Source: Afipia sp. 1NLS2 (GTDB taxonomy: Bacteria > Pseudomonadota > Alphaproteobacteria > Rhizobiales > Xanthobacteraceae). From it: a stretch of 64,000 nt of DNA. Within the stretch, counting starts at the first letter, position 1. Each line of letters starts with the position of its first letter. Below, piece by piece: positions 12,505 to 21,679 of the stretch. Made by a program: the position numbers and the translations under genes. The notes under the pieces were generated by a model. That model had not been told where the DNA came from. It ran no database searches and saw only the letters and a list, made by a program, of their open reading frames with translations. The stretch is taken from positions 1,708,001-1,772,000 of the forward strand of contig NZ_ADVZ01000001.1 in assembly GCF_000178995.1 (NCBI RefSeq), read 5' to 3'.

Positions 12505-12923
12505 GTGTCATCCGAATCATGGTTGAGATCTTTTTGGACCGCAGGCGTTCGCAATAATTTCTCGATCCGTTCCGCTTCGTCGAATCGCTCGTCGGCGCGG
12601 AAGCGAAGATCAGGTGCGAATTTCAGGTTAACGCGGTGCGCAACCTCGCCACGCAGGAATTTCTTGTTGTGCGCAAGTGCTGCGATCACAGCATCCGTAT
12701 CGTGCCCACCGAGTGGCATCACATAAACCGTCGCAAGCTTGAGATCGGGCGACATCCGCACTTCGGGCACGGTGATGATGTGACCGCTCAGCGTGTCGTC
12801 ATGCACACCGCCCTGAGAGAGGATGTCGGAGATCGCATGCCGGATCAGTTCGCCGACGCGCAACTGACGCTGCGAACCGCCGGCCGGTCCCGATGATGAA
12901 TTGCCGCGCTGATGACGGGGCAT
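12501..12923 (-). CDS. rbfA: 30S ribosome-binding factor RbfA
   Basis: RbfA is a KH-fold factor that binds helix 1 of 16S rRNA during late 30S maturation and cold adaptation. I start it at M-P-R-H-Q-R-G (140 residues) rather than at the longer frame, because the upstream codons fall in a dispersed repeat. Family marks include [15 protein letters not shown] and [12 protein letters not shown]. It overlaps truB by 4 bases and follows infB. Confidence 0.93.
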   Translation of the reverse strand: MPRHQRGNSSSGPAGGSQRQLRVGELIRHAISDILSQGGVHDDTLSGHIITVPEVRMSPDLKLATVYVMPLGGHDTDAVIAALAHNKKFLRGEVAHRVNLKFAPDLRFRADERFDEAERIEKLLRTPAVQKDLNHDSDDT

Positions 12924-12948
12924 GAGCTGAATTCCTGATATGAGAAGC

Positions 12949-13038
12949 GTCATGCCCGGGCTTGACCCGGGCATCCATCTTCTCCGTTTAAGTGCCGCTT
13001 TTCAGGCAATGGATTGCCGGGTCAAGCCCGGCAATGAC
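12949..13038. repeat. Composite palindromic repeat between infB and rbfA
   Basis: Two hairpin units face each other in one element of about 90 bases bounded by GTCAT and ATGAC: ATGCCCGGG...CCCGGGCAT (12952-12974) and ATTGCCGGG...CCCGGCAAT (13013-13035). The same unit type occurs near 16,340, 29,240 and 41,480-41,614, so this is a dispersed family. Confidence 0.85.
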
Positions 13039-13075
13039 AGCCTCTTTTATTCCAGCGCGCCCGTAAGGTTTGGAC

Positions 13076-15670
13076 TTACAGGGAGCGCTGAATGGTCTCC
13101 ACGCGATAACATTCGATCACGTCGCCAGGGCGCATGTCTTGATAGTTCTCGAACGACATGCCGCATTCCTGACCGGCGACGACTTCCTTGGCGTCATCCT
13201 TGAAGCGCTTGAGCTGTGACAGCTTGCCCTCGTGGATCACGACGTTGTCGCGGATCAGGCGGACGTTGGCGCCGCGCTCGACGGTGCCGTCGGTCACGCG
13301 GCAACCGGCGATCTTACCGACCTTGGAGATGTGGAAGACTTCGAGCACCTGCGCGTTGCCGAGCATGGTTTCGCGCAAGGTCGGCGCGAGCAGGCCGGAC
13401 ATTGCCTTCTTCACGTCGTCCACGAGGTCGTAGATGATGTTGTAGTAGCGGATTTCGATGCCGTCGCGCTTGGCGAGCGCCGCCGCTTCCTTGTTGGCGC
13501 GGACGGAGAAGCCGATGATCGCGGCGTTGAAGCCTTCCGCGAGCGTGACGTCCGATTCCGAGATGCCGCCGACGCCCGCATGCAGGATGCGCGCGGCGAC
13601 TTCCTCGGTGCCGAGCTTGTCGAGCGAGCCGATGATGGCTTCCAGCGAGCCCTGCACGTCGGCCTTCACCACCAGCGGGAAGTCCTTGCGGCCCGAGGTC
13701 TTGAGCTGGCTCATCATCTGTTCGAGCGAGCCGCGCATGCCGGCGGAGGTGGCCGCCGACTTCTCGCGCTTCTGGTGGGCGCGATATTCGGTGACCTGAC
13801 GGGCGCGCGCTTCGTTCTCGACCACGGCGAGACGGTCGCCGGCTTCCGGCGGGCCGTTGAAGCCAAGGACTTCCACCGGCATCGAAGGACCGGCTTCCTG
13901 AATGGTCTGGCCCTGATCGTTGATCAGCGCACGGACACGACCCATTTCCGCGCCCGCGACGATGATGTCGCCGACGCGCAGGGTGCCGCGCTGCACGAGC
14001 ACGGTCGCGACCGGACCGCGGCCGCGATCGAGCTTGGCTTCGATCACGGTGCCTTCGGCCGGACGATCCGGGTTGGTCTTGAGTTCGAGCAGTTCGGCCT
14101 GCAGCGCGATCATCTCGAGCAGCTTGTCGAGGTTGGTCTTGTTCTTGGCCGAGACTTCGACATCGACGACATCGCCGCCGAAGGATTCGACCTGCACTTC
14201 GTGCTGCAAGAGTTCGGTGCGCACGCGCTCGGGCTTGGCATCCGGCTTGTCGATCTTGTTGATCGCCACGATCATCGGAACCTTCGCCGCCTTGGCGTGG
14301 TTGATGGCCTCGATGGTCTGCGGCATCACGCCGTCATCGGCAGCGACGACGAGGATGACGATGTCGGTGACCTTGGCGCCGCGCGCGCGCATCGCGGTGA
14401 ACGCGGCGTGGCCGGGCGTGTCGATAAAGGTGATCTTGGCGCCCGAAGGCGAGGTCACCTGATAGGCACCGATGTGCTGGGTGATGCCGCCGGCTTCGCC
14501 GCTCACCACGTTGGCGTGACGCAGCGCGTCGAGCAGCGACGTCTTGCCGTGGTCGACGTGACCCATCACGGTGACGACCGGCGCGCGCGGCGTGGTGTCG
14601 GAGGCGCGATCCTCGGCGACATCGAACAGGCCTTCTTCCACGTCAGACGCAGCGACACGCTTGACGGTGTGGCCCATTTCTTCCGCGATGAGCTGCGCGG
14701 TATCGGCGTCGATGGTGTCGGTGATCTTGACGAGCTGACCCTGCTTCATCAGCAGCTTGACGAGATCGACCGAGCGTTCCGCCATGCGGTTCGCCAGTTC
14801 CTGCAGCGTGATCGCTTCCGGAATGATGACTTCGCGGACGAGCTTTTCCTTCGGTTCGTTCGACTGGTGGCCCTTGGTCAGGCGCTGGGTGCGGCGTCGG
14901 AACGAGGCGATCGAACGCTCGCGTACGTCGTCGGCATTCAGAGCGGTGGTCAGCGTCAGGCGGCCGCGCTGCTTGGCAGGGCCGGGCTTCTGTGTGGTCT
15001 TCGGTGGCGTAACGGCGCGGATCGCACCGCCGGGTCCGCGACGGACGCGCGGCGCCTCGTCTTCATCGGAGCCATCGGCGGCGACAGGCGCGCGCGCGGC
15101 CGGCGTACTGGCGCGTGCGGCGGGAGCCGCAGCGGTCGCCGGCTTGGCTTCAGCTTCGCCGAACCGCTTCTTGGCTTCGCGCTCGGCCTTGGCCTTGGCC
15201 TCGGCTTCGACGCGATGGCGTTCTTCCTCAGCTTTGCGGCGTGCCTCGGCGGCCTCGCGCTCCTGCTGTTCCTTGTATTCCTTGGTGTTGCGGCGGGCGG
15301 CTTCTGCTTCCGCGGCGCGGCGTTCTTCTTCCTCGCGGACGCGCGCATCGGCGAGCGCGCTCGCACGCGCGCTCTGCTCGTCTTCGGTCAACGTGCGCAA
15401 TACCATCCCGGAAGGGCGGGCCGGGGCCTTCGGCGCGGGCGCGCGCGGCGCGGCAGGAGCGGCTGCCGGAGCGGCAGGTGCTTCGGCTGCGGGAGCCGGC
15501 GCGGGATCGCCCGCGAGACGCCGCTTGGTCTTCTTCTCGACCACTACCGATTTGCTGCGGCCGTGGCTGAAGCTCTGGCGCACCACGCCGGTCTCTGTGC
15601 GCGGTTTCAGCGACAGAGTTTTCGAACCGACGCTCAGCGGCTTGTCGCCAGGATTTTTCGTATCAGGCAT
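13076..15670 (-). CDS. infB: Translation initiation factor IF-2
   Basis: IF-2 is the GTPase that brings fMet-tRNA to the 30S subunit and promotes subunit joining. The 864-residue protein has an N-terminal IF2-N module (S-V-G-S-K-T-L-S), a long Ala/Pro and Glu/Arg-rich linker (about 50-265, partly coiled coil), a second IF2-N domain near 280-340, and the G domain with G1 G-H-V-D-H-G-K-T (370-377), D-T-P-G-H and N-K-I-D, followed by the beta-barrel and fMet-tRNA-binding C2 domains. It lies in the nusA operon. The linker gives rise to long spurious antisense frames. Confidence 0.97.
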   Translation of the reverse strand: MPDTKNPGDKPLSVGSKTLSLKPRTETGVVRQSFSHGRSKSVVVEKKTKRRLAGDPAPAPAAEAPAAPAAAPAAPRAPAPKAPARPSGMVLRTLTEDEQSARASALADARVREEEERRAAEAEAARRNTKEYKEQQEREAAEARRKAEEERHRVEAEAKAKAEREAKKRFGEAEAKPATAAAPAARASTPAARAPVAADGSDEDEAPRVRRGPGGAIRAVTPPKTTQKPGPAKQRGRLTLTTALNADDVRERSIASFRRRTQRLTKGHQSNEPKEKLVREVIIPEAITLQELANRMAERSVDLVKLLMKQGQLVKITDTIDADTAQLIAEEMGHTVKRVAASDVEEGLFDVAEDRASDTTPRAPVVTVMGHVDHGKTSLLDALRHANVVSGEAGGITQHIGAYQVTSPSGAKITFIDTPGHAAFTAMRARGAKVTDIVILVVAADDGVMPQTIEAINHAKAAKVPMIVAINKIDKPDAKPERVRTELLQHEVQVESFGGDVVDVEVSAKNKTNLDKLLEMIALQAELLELKTNPDRPAEGTVIEAKLDRGRGPVATVLVQRGTLRVGDIIVAGAEMGRVRALINDQGQTIQEAGPSMPVEVLGFNGPPEAGDRLAVVENEARARQVTEYRAHQKREKSAATSAGMRGSLEQMMSQLKTSGRKDFPLVVKADVQGSLEAIIGSLDKLGTEEVAARILHAGVGGISESDVTLAEGFNAAIIGFSVRANKEAAALAKRDGIEIRYYNIIYDLVDDVKKAMSGLLAPTLRETMLGNAQVLEVFHISKVGKIAGCRVTDGTVERGANVRLIRDNVVIHEGKLSQLKRFKDDAKEVVAGQECGMSFENYQDMRPGDVIECYRVETIQRSL

Positions 15671-15711
15671 TCAACAGTCCAATCTCGTTCGGTGCGCCGC
15701 GACGCGGCCCG

Positions 15712-16389
15712 TTAGTTGCTACCCGTCTTGCTGTCCATCGCGCCGTCCGAAGTGCGGAAACGGTCGAGGGTTCGCCAGCGGGAAAGGAAGGTTTTCGTCG
15801 CAGGCCCTGAAAGCAGGGCTGCATGTACCACATTTGACCGCCCAAGGGCCAAATCCAATTCATCGGTTTTGAAGCCCTGAATCCTAGGTGAATCCGCCAT
15901 TTGCGGGTTTTTCCCCGCAGCGGAGGCCCATTTTGCGTCGAGTTTGCGGATTCCGTCGTCGGCGCCGTCGCTGGCATGGATCAGCGCCACGGCTTCGCCG
16001 GCCGCGATCGCGTCGTCGACCTTGCCGAAACCACAGACGATTTCGCCGGCCTTGCCCACCATCGCGAGCGCATCGAGCACGCTGCGCGCCAGCAGGATAT
16101 CGGTCTGCGCCGCCAGATCGGGCGGCAGCATCACGGCGCGCCTGAAGGCCTTGGCGAACAGGCCGCGCTTCGCGGCCTCGGCGACCATGGTCCGCGACAG
16201 CGACACCCACAGGCCCCGGCCCGGCAGCTTGCGCCGCACGTCCGGGACCACCTCGCCCGCAGGCGAGAGCACGAAGCGGATCAGCTCATCGGTGCCCTTC
16301 ACCTGCCGCGAGACGACGCACGTCCGCGCGCTCCCGGGCTTGGCCCGGGGACCGCGATCGAGGTCCGTTGTCTCGGAGGTGGCAAACAT
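15712..16389 (-). CDS. ylxR: YlxR-family RNA-binding protein with L7Ae-like C-terminus
   Basis: The N-terminal half (about 20-95) matches the YlxR/DUF448 family: R-T-C-V-V-S-R, D-E-L-I-R-F-V, and L-P-G-R-G-L-W-V. The C-terminal half (about 100-195) resembles ribosomal protein L7Ae/L30e folds (A-G-E-I-V-C-G-F-G-K-V). This fused form is usual in Alphaproteobacteria between nusA and infB. A role in RNA binding or transcription regulation is likely but poorly defined. It is 225 residues long and starts 15 bases after nusA. The N-terminal R-G-P-R-A-K-P-G-S-A-R segment is encoded by a dispersed palindrome unit. Confidence 0.87.
   Translation of the reverse strand: MFATSETTDLDRGPRAKPGSARTCVVSRQVKGTDELIRFVLSPAGEVVPDVRRKLPGRGLWVSLSRTMVAEAAKRGLFAKAFRRAVMLPPDLAAQTDILLARSVLDALAMVGKAGEIVCGFGKVDDAIAAGEAVALIHASDGADDGIRKLDAKWASAAGKNPQMADSPRIQGFKTDELDLALGRSNVVHAALLSGPATKTFLSRWRTLDRFRTSDGAMDSKTGSN
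16333..16349. repeat. Dispersed palindrome half-unit inside ylxR
   Basis: CCCGGGC-ttg-GCCCGGG resembles the stems of the intergenic repeats at 12,952 and 41,480 but is read through as coding sequence in the first 20 or so codons of ylxR. Confidence 0.55.
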
Positions 16390-16404
16390 CGATGGGCATG
16401 TCCT

Positions 16405-18012
16405 TTATGCCGGATGATCTTCGGACGCGGCTTCTTCCGCTTCCGCAGGTTTGGCGAGATCGGCTTCGGTGATCCAGCCAGCCGCAAGACGCGCCTGCAT
16501 GATGATCGCCTCCGCTTCGTCGCGCGAGGTTTCGCTCGCATCGAGGAAGCCCGCATGCTTGACGGTTTCGCCGTCCTTGCGCTCCACCCAGCCGACCAGA
16601 TCGTCGGTGGCGCAGCCGGCCAGATCCTCGACCGTCTTGACGTCGTTCTCGCCGAATTTGACCAGCATCTTGCCGGTCACGCCCGGAATATCCTTCAGAG
16701 CATCGTCCACGCCGAGTTCTTTCCGCTTCGCTTCCAACTCGGCATCGAGCTGTTCGAGATATTCGCGCGCCCGGCTCTGCAGCTCGTTAGCGGTTTCCTC
16801 GTCGAAGCCCTCAATGCCCGCGAGTTCGCGGACATCGACCAGGGCGAGTTCCTCGACCGAGGAGAAGCCTTCCGACGCCAGCAACTGGCCGACCACCTCG
16901 TCGACGTTGAGCGCTTCCATGAACACGCGCGTGGAATTCTCGAAATCCGCCTGGCGGCGTTCCGATTCTTCCTGCTCGGTCAGGATGTCGATGTCCCAGC
17001 CCGTAAGCTGCGATGCGAGGCGCACGTTCTGGCCGCGGCGTCCGATCGCAAGGGATAATTGGGTATCCGGCACCACGACTTCAATGCGCTCGCGGTCTTC
17101 GTCGATGACGACCTTGGCGACTTCGGCCGGCGCCAGCGCGTTGACGACGAAGGTCGCGATATCGGGCGACCACGGAATGATGTCGATCTTCTCACCCTGC
17201 AGTTCGTTCACCACCGCCTGCACGCGCGAACCGCGCATGCCGACGCAGGCGCCGACCGGATCGACCGAGGAATCGCGGGAGATCACGCCGATCTTGGCGC
17301 GCGAACCCGGATCGCGGGCAACCGCCTTGATCTCGACGATGCCGTCGTAGATTTCCGGCACTTCCTGCGCGAACAGCTTCGCCATGAACTGCGGATGGGT
17401 GCGGGACAGGAAGATCTGCGGACCACGGGTTTCGCGGCGCACGTCGAAGATGTAGGCGCGGATGCGGTCGCCGTTGCGCAGCGCTTCGCGCGGCAGCATT
17501 TCGTCGCGGCGCACGATGGCTTCGCCGCGTCCGAGATCGACGATGACGCTACCGTATTCGACACGCTTGACGATGCCGTTAACGATCTCGCCGATGCGAT
17601 CCTTGAATTCCTGATACTGCCGGTCGCGCTCGGCCTCGCGCACCTTCTGCACGATCACCTGCTTGGCGGACTGCGCGGCGATGCGGCCATATTCCAGCGG
17701 TGGCAGGGTGTCGGCGATGGTGTCGCCGATCTGTGCGGTCGGATTGGCGCGCTGCGCGTCCTTCAGCGAAATCTGGTTGGCGGCGTTCTCGACCGTCTCC
17801 ACCACCAGCATGTGGCGCGACAGACGAAGCTCGCCCTTCTTGGCGTCGATCTCCGCATGTACGTCGGTTTCGGAACCGTAACGGGCTCGTGCCGCTTTCG
17901 CGATGGCGTCTTCCATCGCGGCGATCACGATCGAACGGTCGATCGACTTCTCGCGTGCGACGGCATCGGCGATTTGCAGCAGTTCCAGTTTGTTGGCGCT
18001 GACAGCGGCCAT
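16405..18012 (-). CDS. nusA: Transcription termination/antitermination factor NusA
   Basis: NusA binds RNA polymerase and nascent RNA and modulates pausing, termination and rRNA antitermination. The 535-residue protein shows the N-terminal RNAP-binding domain, S1 domain (G-I-V-K-R-V-E-Y-G-S-V-I-V-D-L-G near 150), two KH domains (V-G-A-C-V-G-M-R-G-S-R-V and I-G-R-R-G-Q-N-V-R-L-A), and C-terminal helix-hairpin-helix/acidic repeats. It starts 3 bases after the rimP stop; the rimP-nusA-ylxR-infB order is classical. Confidence 0.97.
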   Translation of the reverse strand: MAAVSANKLELLQIADAVAREKSIDRSIVIAAMEDAIAKAARARYGSETDVHAEIDAKKGELRLSRHMLVVETVENAANQISLKDAQRANPTAQIGDTIADTLPPLEYGRIAAQSAKQVIVQKVREAERDRQYQEFKDRIGEIVNGIVKRVEYGSVIVDLGRGEAIVRRDEMLPREALRNGDRIRAYIFDVRRETRGPQIFLSRTHPQFMAKLFAQEVPEIYDGIVEIKAVARDPGSRAKIGVISRDSSVDPVGACVGMRGSRVQAVVNELQGEKIDIIPWSPDIATFVVNALAPAEVAKVVIDEDRERIEVVVPDTQLSLAIGRRGQNVRLASQLTGWDIDILTEQEESERRQADFENSTRVFMEALNVDEVVGQLLASEGFSSVEELALVDVRELAGIEGFDEETANELQSRAREYLEQLDAELEAKRKELGVDDALKDIPGVTGKMLVKFGENDVKTVEDLAGCATDDLVGWVERKDGETVKHAGFLDASETSRDEAEAIIMQARLAAGWITEADLAKPAEAEEAASEDHPA

Positions 18013-18015
18013 GGC

Positions 18016-18810
18016 TTACTCTCCTTCGTGGGAATCGGATTCGGCTGCGCGCCGTTTGGCGTCGGCGGCAAGCCTGTGAGTTTTGGTGTTCTTGGGCAAG
18101 GGTTTCTTTGGTTTCGGTTGGCGGGGCTTCGCCTTGTCTCGCATTTCGCGCGCTTTCTTGGCGTGCGGCGGAGGAGGCGGTAGCACGCCTGCATTCTCAA
18201 GCTGCTCGCGTTCGGCGTCACGACCGCGGCGCATGGATTCGGCGATCAGTTCGTTGGTCAGAACGAGATTTGCGCTTGCGATGTCCGCGAGCGGCAATTG
18301 CACATCCGCTTCCTGCGCGCCCTTGTGTTCCTTCACGTCATCTCGCGTGATGCGCACGAGTCCGTTTTCGATGCCCTCCAGCGTGCCGCGAAAGCGCTTG
18401 CGGCCATCGTGCGGCACGGACATTTCGATCTTCACAAGGTGGCCGGTATAGCGTTCGAAATCCGACTGCCGCACCAGCGGCCGGTCGATGCCGGGAGAGG
18501 AAATCTCAAGCCGGTAAGCGCGCTGGATCGGGTCGGCGACATCCATCACCGGCGACAGCGCCTTGGAGATCGCTTCGCAATCGTCAATCAGCATGGTGCC
18601 ATCCGGCCGTTCGGCCATGATCTGCACGGTGCAGCCGGCTTCTCCGGAAATCTTGATGCGCACCAGTTGGTAGCCGAGCCCTTCGAGCACTGGCTCGGCG
18701 ATCGCCGCCACCCGCGCCGCGACACCCGGCTCGACGACCAGGCGGCGTTCGACCGCAGGCGTGGTCTCAGCAGGCATGTCGGTCTCGGCAATGGAAGCGG
18801 GTTCGGTCAT
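18016..18810 (-). CDS. rimP: Ribosome maturation factor RimP
   Basis: RimP helps assemble the 30S subunit. The 264-residue product has the two-domain core (about 20-190) with [17 protein letters not shown], and [15 protein letters not shown] lysine-rich, probably disordered C-terminal tail of about 65 residues extends past the family core, common in this group. It is first in the nusA operon, downstream of a leader with a strong hairpin. Confidence 0.94.
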   Translation of the reverse strand: MTEPASIAETDMPAETTPAVERRLVVEPGVAARVAAIAEPVLEGLGYQLVRIKISGEAGCTVQIMAERPDGTMLIDDCEAISKALSPVMDVADPIQRAYRLEISSPGIDRPLVRQSDFERYTGHLVKIEMSVPHDGRKRFRGTLEGIENGLVRITRDDVKEHKGAQEADVQLPLADIASANLVLTNELIAESMRRGRDAEREQLENAGVLPPPPPHAKKAREMRDKAKPRQPKPKKPLPKNTKTHRLAADAKRRAAESDSHEGE

Positions 18811-19134
18811 GTCGGGCGTCAGCGGGTCCGTCTCTATAGTTAAGAAAAGGTTCCGTTACGCTGCCGGAGCAGCGCCGGTTTGTCGCGGCAGGAGCATCGT
18901 TTCTCCTGCGGCTCAGGCGACCGCGCCGGGTAACAAAAAAGAGCGGGTCCGGAAGGGGCCCACTCTCCTACGCGATCGTATGAGATGATTATTGTGTGGG
19001 GATATACTCCGTTTCCGCCCCCCCGGCAAGGGCCGACCGGGAACTCGGCGGAAATGAATGATCGGCTAAACCCTTCATTCATGAGCGGTCTCTAGATTGG
19101 GGACCGCGCTCGAACCCCGCGCGGACCCGATTTG
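18811..19134. other. Leader/divergent promoter region upstream of rimP
   Basis: About 320 bases separate rimP (minus) from the DUF2336 gene (plus). No tRNA or gene is seen, unlike the tRNA-fMet that precedes rimP in E. coli. The main structure is a terminator-like hairpin on the rimP strand, about 125 bases before the start codon. Confidence 0.5.
18935..18965 (-). terminator. Terminator-like hairpin in the rimP-nusA leader
   Basis: On the minus strand GAGTGGGCCC-cttcc-GGACCCGCTC pairs with one mismatch and one G-U, followed by TTTTTTG. No gene is seen just upstream on that strand, so it is either an attenuator in the operon leader or the end of an unrecognised short transcript. Confidence 0.7.
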
Positions 19135-20211
19135 ATGGCAGTTACGTCCCTGATCCCTGAACTCGACGCGATCGCAAAAAGCGGCTCTGCGGAAAAGCGC
19201 GCGACCGCGATCACGAAGCTTGCCGAACTGTTCGTGCAGGGCGCTCCGATTTTTGGTCCGCAGCACGTCGAACTGTTCGACGGCATCCTGATCGGTCTCG
19301 TGCCTGCGGCCGAGCCTGCGGCCCGCGCTGGCGTGGCTGCGCGTTTTGCGAGCCTGTCCAATGCACCGCCCGGCGTCGTCAATTATCTCGCGCGGGAAGA
19401 CGAAATCCGTATCGCGGGCCCGATCCTGAGCCGCTCGCCCTTGATCGACGAAGATCTGCTGATGGAAATCGCGCGCGCCAAGGGTCAGGCGCATCTGGCG
19501 GCGATCTCCGAACGCGACACGCTTGCGGCGCCGCTGACCGATGTGATCCTGCGCCGCGCCGATCGCGAAGTGGTGCGTGTGCTGGCGAAAAATTCAGGCG
19601 CTACGTTTTCCACGGCGGGATATTCGGGCTTGATCAATCGCGCGGTCGATGACGGCGTGCTGGCGCTGTCACTCGGGCAGCGTGAAGACATCTCGCCCGA
19701 TGGCTTGAAGGAGTTGCTGTCGAGGTCGGTGGACATCGTGCGCCGCCGGATGTTCGAGACGGCGAAGCCGAAGCAGCGGCTTGCGATCAATCAGGCGATG
19801 CTGGAGATTTCCTCGGCACCGCGCGCGCGGCTCGTGAAGCGCGACTTCGCGCCGGCGCAGCGGCTCATTCTGGCGTTGCATCAGTCCGGCGGTTTGAACG
19901 AGGCGGCGCTGCTCAACTTCGCCAAGGAACACAAATACGAAGAGGCCGTCGCCGCACTGTCGGCGATGTCCGGCGTACGGCTTGCGACGGTCGATCAGTT
20001 GATCCTCGGCGACCGCTACGATCCGATCCTCCTGATCGCACGCGCGATCGGTCTGGAATGGGCGACGGCGCGCGCACTGATCGTGTTGCGTCTGGGGCCG
20101 GGCAAGATGCCCTCGCCGCCGGATATCGAGGAAGCGCGCCTCAACTATGAGCGGCTTTCGACCGCCACCGCGCAGCGCGTGCTGGTGTTCTGGCGGGCGC
20201 GCGAAAAGTAA
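19135..20211 (+). CDS. DUF2336 domain protein, HEAT-like helical
   Basis: The 358-residue product (ATG at 19135; a TTG codon directly before it is the less likely start) matches the alphaproteobacterial DUF2336 family, with all-helical repeats that resemble HEAT arrays. Recognisable parts are R-A-T-A-I-T-K-L-A-E-L-F, L-S-R-S-P-L-I-D-E-D-L-L and the Ala/Arg-rich helices that follow. There is no signal peptide or membrane span, so it is probably cytoplasmic. Function is unknown; family members have been linked only loosely to signalling and cell-envelope control. It converges on trmB with an 18-base gap. Confidence 0.75.
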   Translation: MAVTSLIPELDAIAKSGSAEKRATAITKLAELFVQGAPIFGPQHVELFDGILIGLVPAAEPAARAGVAARFASLSNAPPGVVNYLAREDEIRIAGPILSRSPLIDEDLLMEIARAKGQAHLAAISERDTLAAPLTDVILRRADREVVRVLAKNSGATFSTAGYSGLINRAVDDGVLALSLGQREDISPDGLKELLSRSVDIVRRRMFETAKPKQRLAINQAMLEISSAPRARLVKRDFAPAQRLILALHQSGGLNEAALLNFAKEHKYEEAVAALSAMSGVRLATVDQLILGDRYDPILLIARAIGLEWATARALIVLRLGPGKMPSPPDIEEARLNYERLSTATAQRVLVFWRAREK

Positions 20212-20229
20212 GCCTCTACCAAGGCTCAA

Positions 20230-20931
20230 TCAAATCCGCTGAAAACGTAAGTAAGATGCCTTGCGGCCTTCCCGCGTGGCCTTCGCACCGTAGCGCGTCA
20301 TGGTGTAGCCCGGCCACGGCGAGCGCCAGTCGTCGGCGCGTTCCGCAAGCCAGAGAAAATCCTCTGCGCCCTGCATGTGCCACAGCGTCCATGACGTGTA
20401 GTCGTCGATGTCGCAGACGAAACGGAATTCGCCGTGCGCGGTCAGCGCGCGAGCCATCGCCGCAATCGTGGCGTCCTGCACGAAGCGGCGCTTCCAGTGC
20501 CGCCGCTTCGGCCACGGGTCGGGATGAATCAGATCGATCCGTGCCAGCGATTGCGGCGGCACCCATGCGAGCAATTCAGCAGCGTCGCCCGCGAACAGAC
20601 GGATATTGGAAAGACCGCGCGCTTCGATTTGCGCGAGAATCTTGGCCATGCCGTTGACGTAGGGCTCGCAGCCGATGAAGCCGATGTCGGGGAATGCCGC
20701 GGCTTCGGCAAGCAGATGCTCGCCCCCGCCAAAGCCGATCTCGATGCGAACGGCATTCGTGCCTGCCGGAAACAGCGCGGTCAAAGTTGCAGGGGCCGGC
20801 GTGCCGGTGTCGAGCGCAAGGCGTGGCAGTAAGTCCTCGATCAGCGAGGCATGATGCGGGCGCAGCTTGTGGCCTTTGCGGCGTCCGAAGAAGGATCGCG
20901 AGGGAGCGTCATGGTTATGGTTGTCCGGCAT
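20230..20931 (-). CDS. trmB: tRNA (guanine-N7-)-methyltransferase TrmB
   Basis: TrmB adds the N7-methyl group to G46 of tRNAs using SAM. The Rossmann motif I-E-I-G-F-G-G-G-E-H lies near residue 60, and the family signature L-I-H-P-D-P-W-P-K-R-R-H is intact. With the ATG at 20931 the protein has 233 residues; an in-frame TTG at 20964 would add 11. In many relatives metK lies next to this gene, but none is seen here. A weak hairpin (GAACCC/AGGTTC at 20967-20984) precedes it. Confidence 0.93.
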   Translation of the reverse strand: MPDNHNHDAPSRSFFGRRKGHKLRPHHASLIEDLLPRLALDTGTPAPATLTALFPAGTNAVRIEIGFGGGEHLLAEAAAFPDIGFIGCEPYVNGMAKILAQIEARGLSNIRLFAGDAAELLAWVPPQSLARIDLIHPDPWPKRRHWKRRFVQDATIAAMARALTAHGEFRFVCDIDDYTSWTLWHMQGAEDFLWLAERADDWRSPWPGYTMTRYGAKATREGRKASYLRFQRI

Positions 20932-21061
20932 ATCGGAGAGAGCCTTGATAGGAAGAGGACGCAAAAGAACCCTGCGTCAGGTTCGCTCGCAATAAAAGGC
21001 TCGAAGCAAAAAGGGAAATCCAAAAATCGCAAGCCAAGCCTATTGCAAGCCTGGCCTGTGG

Positions 21062-21472
21062 TTAGGACGGATTCTGTGTTCCGGCGATCTGCTCGACGAG
21101 GTCGACGATGCTGCGGCGGAGCTTCGCGTCCGTGATCTTCGTGAATGCACGCGTCAGCGCCAGTCCCTCGGACGTCGCGAGAAAGTCCGAGACATAAGCC
21201 GGAGAGGGGGCTTCGCCGAGGCCCTCGACGCTGGTGTTGCTGGTCGGTCCGCCCTCGAACAGAAACGAGACCGGTACCTGCAGGATATCGGCGATCTGGT
21301 GCAGGCGGCTCGCGCCGATGCGGTTGGTGCCTTTTTCGTATTTCTGGATTTGCTGAAAGGTCAGTCCGAGCGCGTCGCCGAGCTTCTCCTGGCTCAGTCC
21401 CAGCATGATGCGACGCATCCGCACGCGGCTGCCAACATATTTGTCGACCGGGTTTGGCGTTTTCGCCGACAT
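21062..21472 (-). CDS. XRE-family HTH regulator, PraR-like
   Basis: The 136-residue protein has an N-terminal Cro/CI helix-turn-helix (about 14-70: R-V-R-M-R-R-I-M-L-G-L-S-Q-E-K-L-G, then F-Q-Q-I-Q-K-Y-E-K-G-T-N-R-I) and a C-terminal helical tail with E-G-L-A-L-T-R-A-F-T-K-I. This form is conserved across Rhizobiales, where members such as PraR affect attachment, biofilm and symbiosis genes. It lies between lnt and trmB on the same strand as both. The target genes are not visible. Confidence 0.85.
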   Translation of the reverse strand: MSAKTPNPVDKYVGSRVRMRRIMLGLSQEKLGDALGLTFQQIQKYEKGTNRIGASRLHQIADILQVPVSFLFEGGPTSNTSVEGLGEAPSPAYVSDFLATSEGLALTRAFTKITDAKLRRSIVDLVEQIAGTQNPS

Positions 21473-21679
21473 TCAAGTGCCCCTGACGGACCGTGAGAAG
21501 AGTACGGATATTCCTCCGACTAAGCTACTTTTTCGAGCTTCGTCAAATTTCCGCTCTGACCCATATGGTCGCAATGGCGAGCTGTGGCGAAGATAGAGCC
21601 ATTCACGCGAATAAAACGGGTTAAATGGAGGCGGTTTTCAGCACTGTCTCACTATTTGATATCGTTCTTGCGCGGGCGA

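Noticed and set aside
13232-15715. 827-codon open frame antisense to infB
   Set aside because: Shadow of a GC-rich conserved gene; composition and lack of any known domain argue against it.
18960-19090. tRNA gene upstream of rimP
   Set aside because: No cloverleaf or GTTCGAATC T-arm can be drawn; only the terminator-like hairpin is supported.
20967-20984. Separate terminator between the XRE gene and trmB
   Set aside because: GAACCC/AGGTTC is a short stem with only four T after it; too weak to list as a feature.
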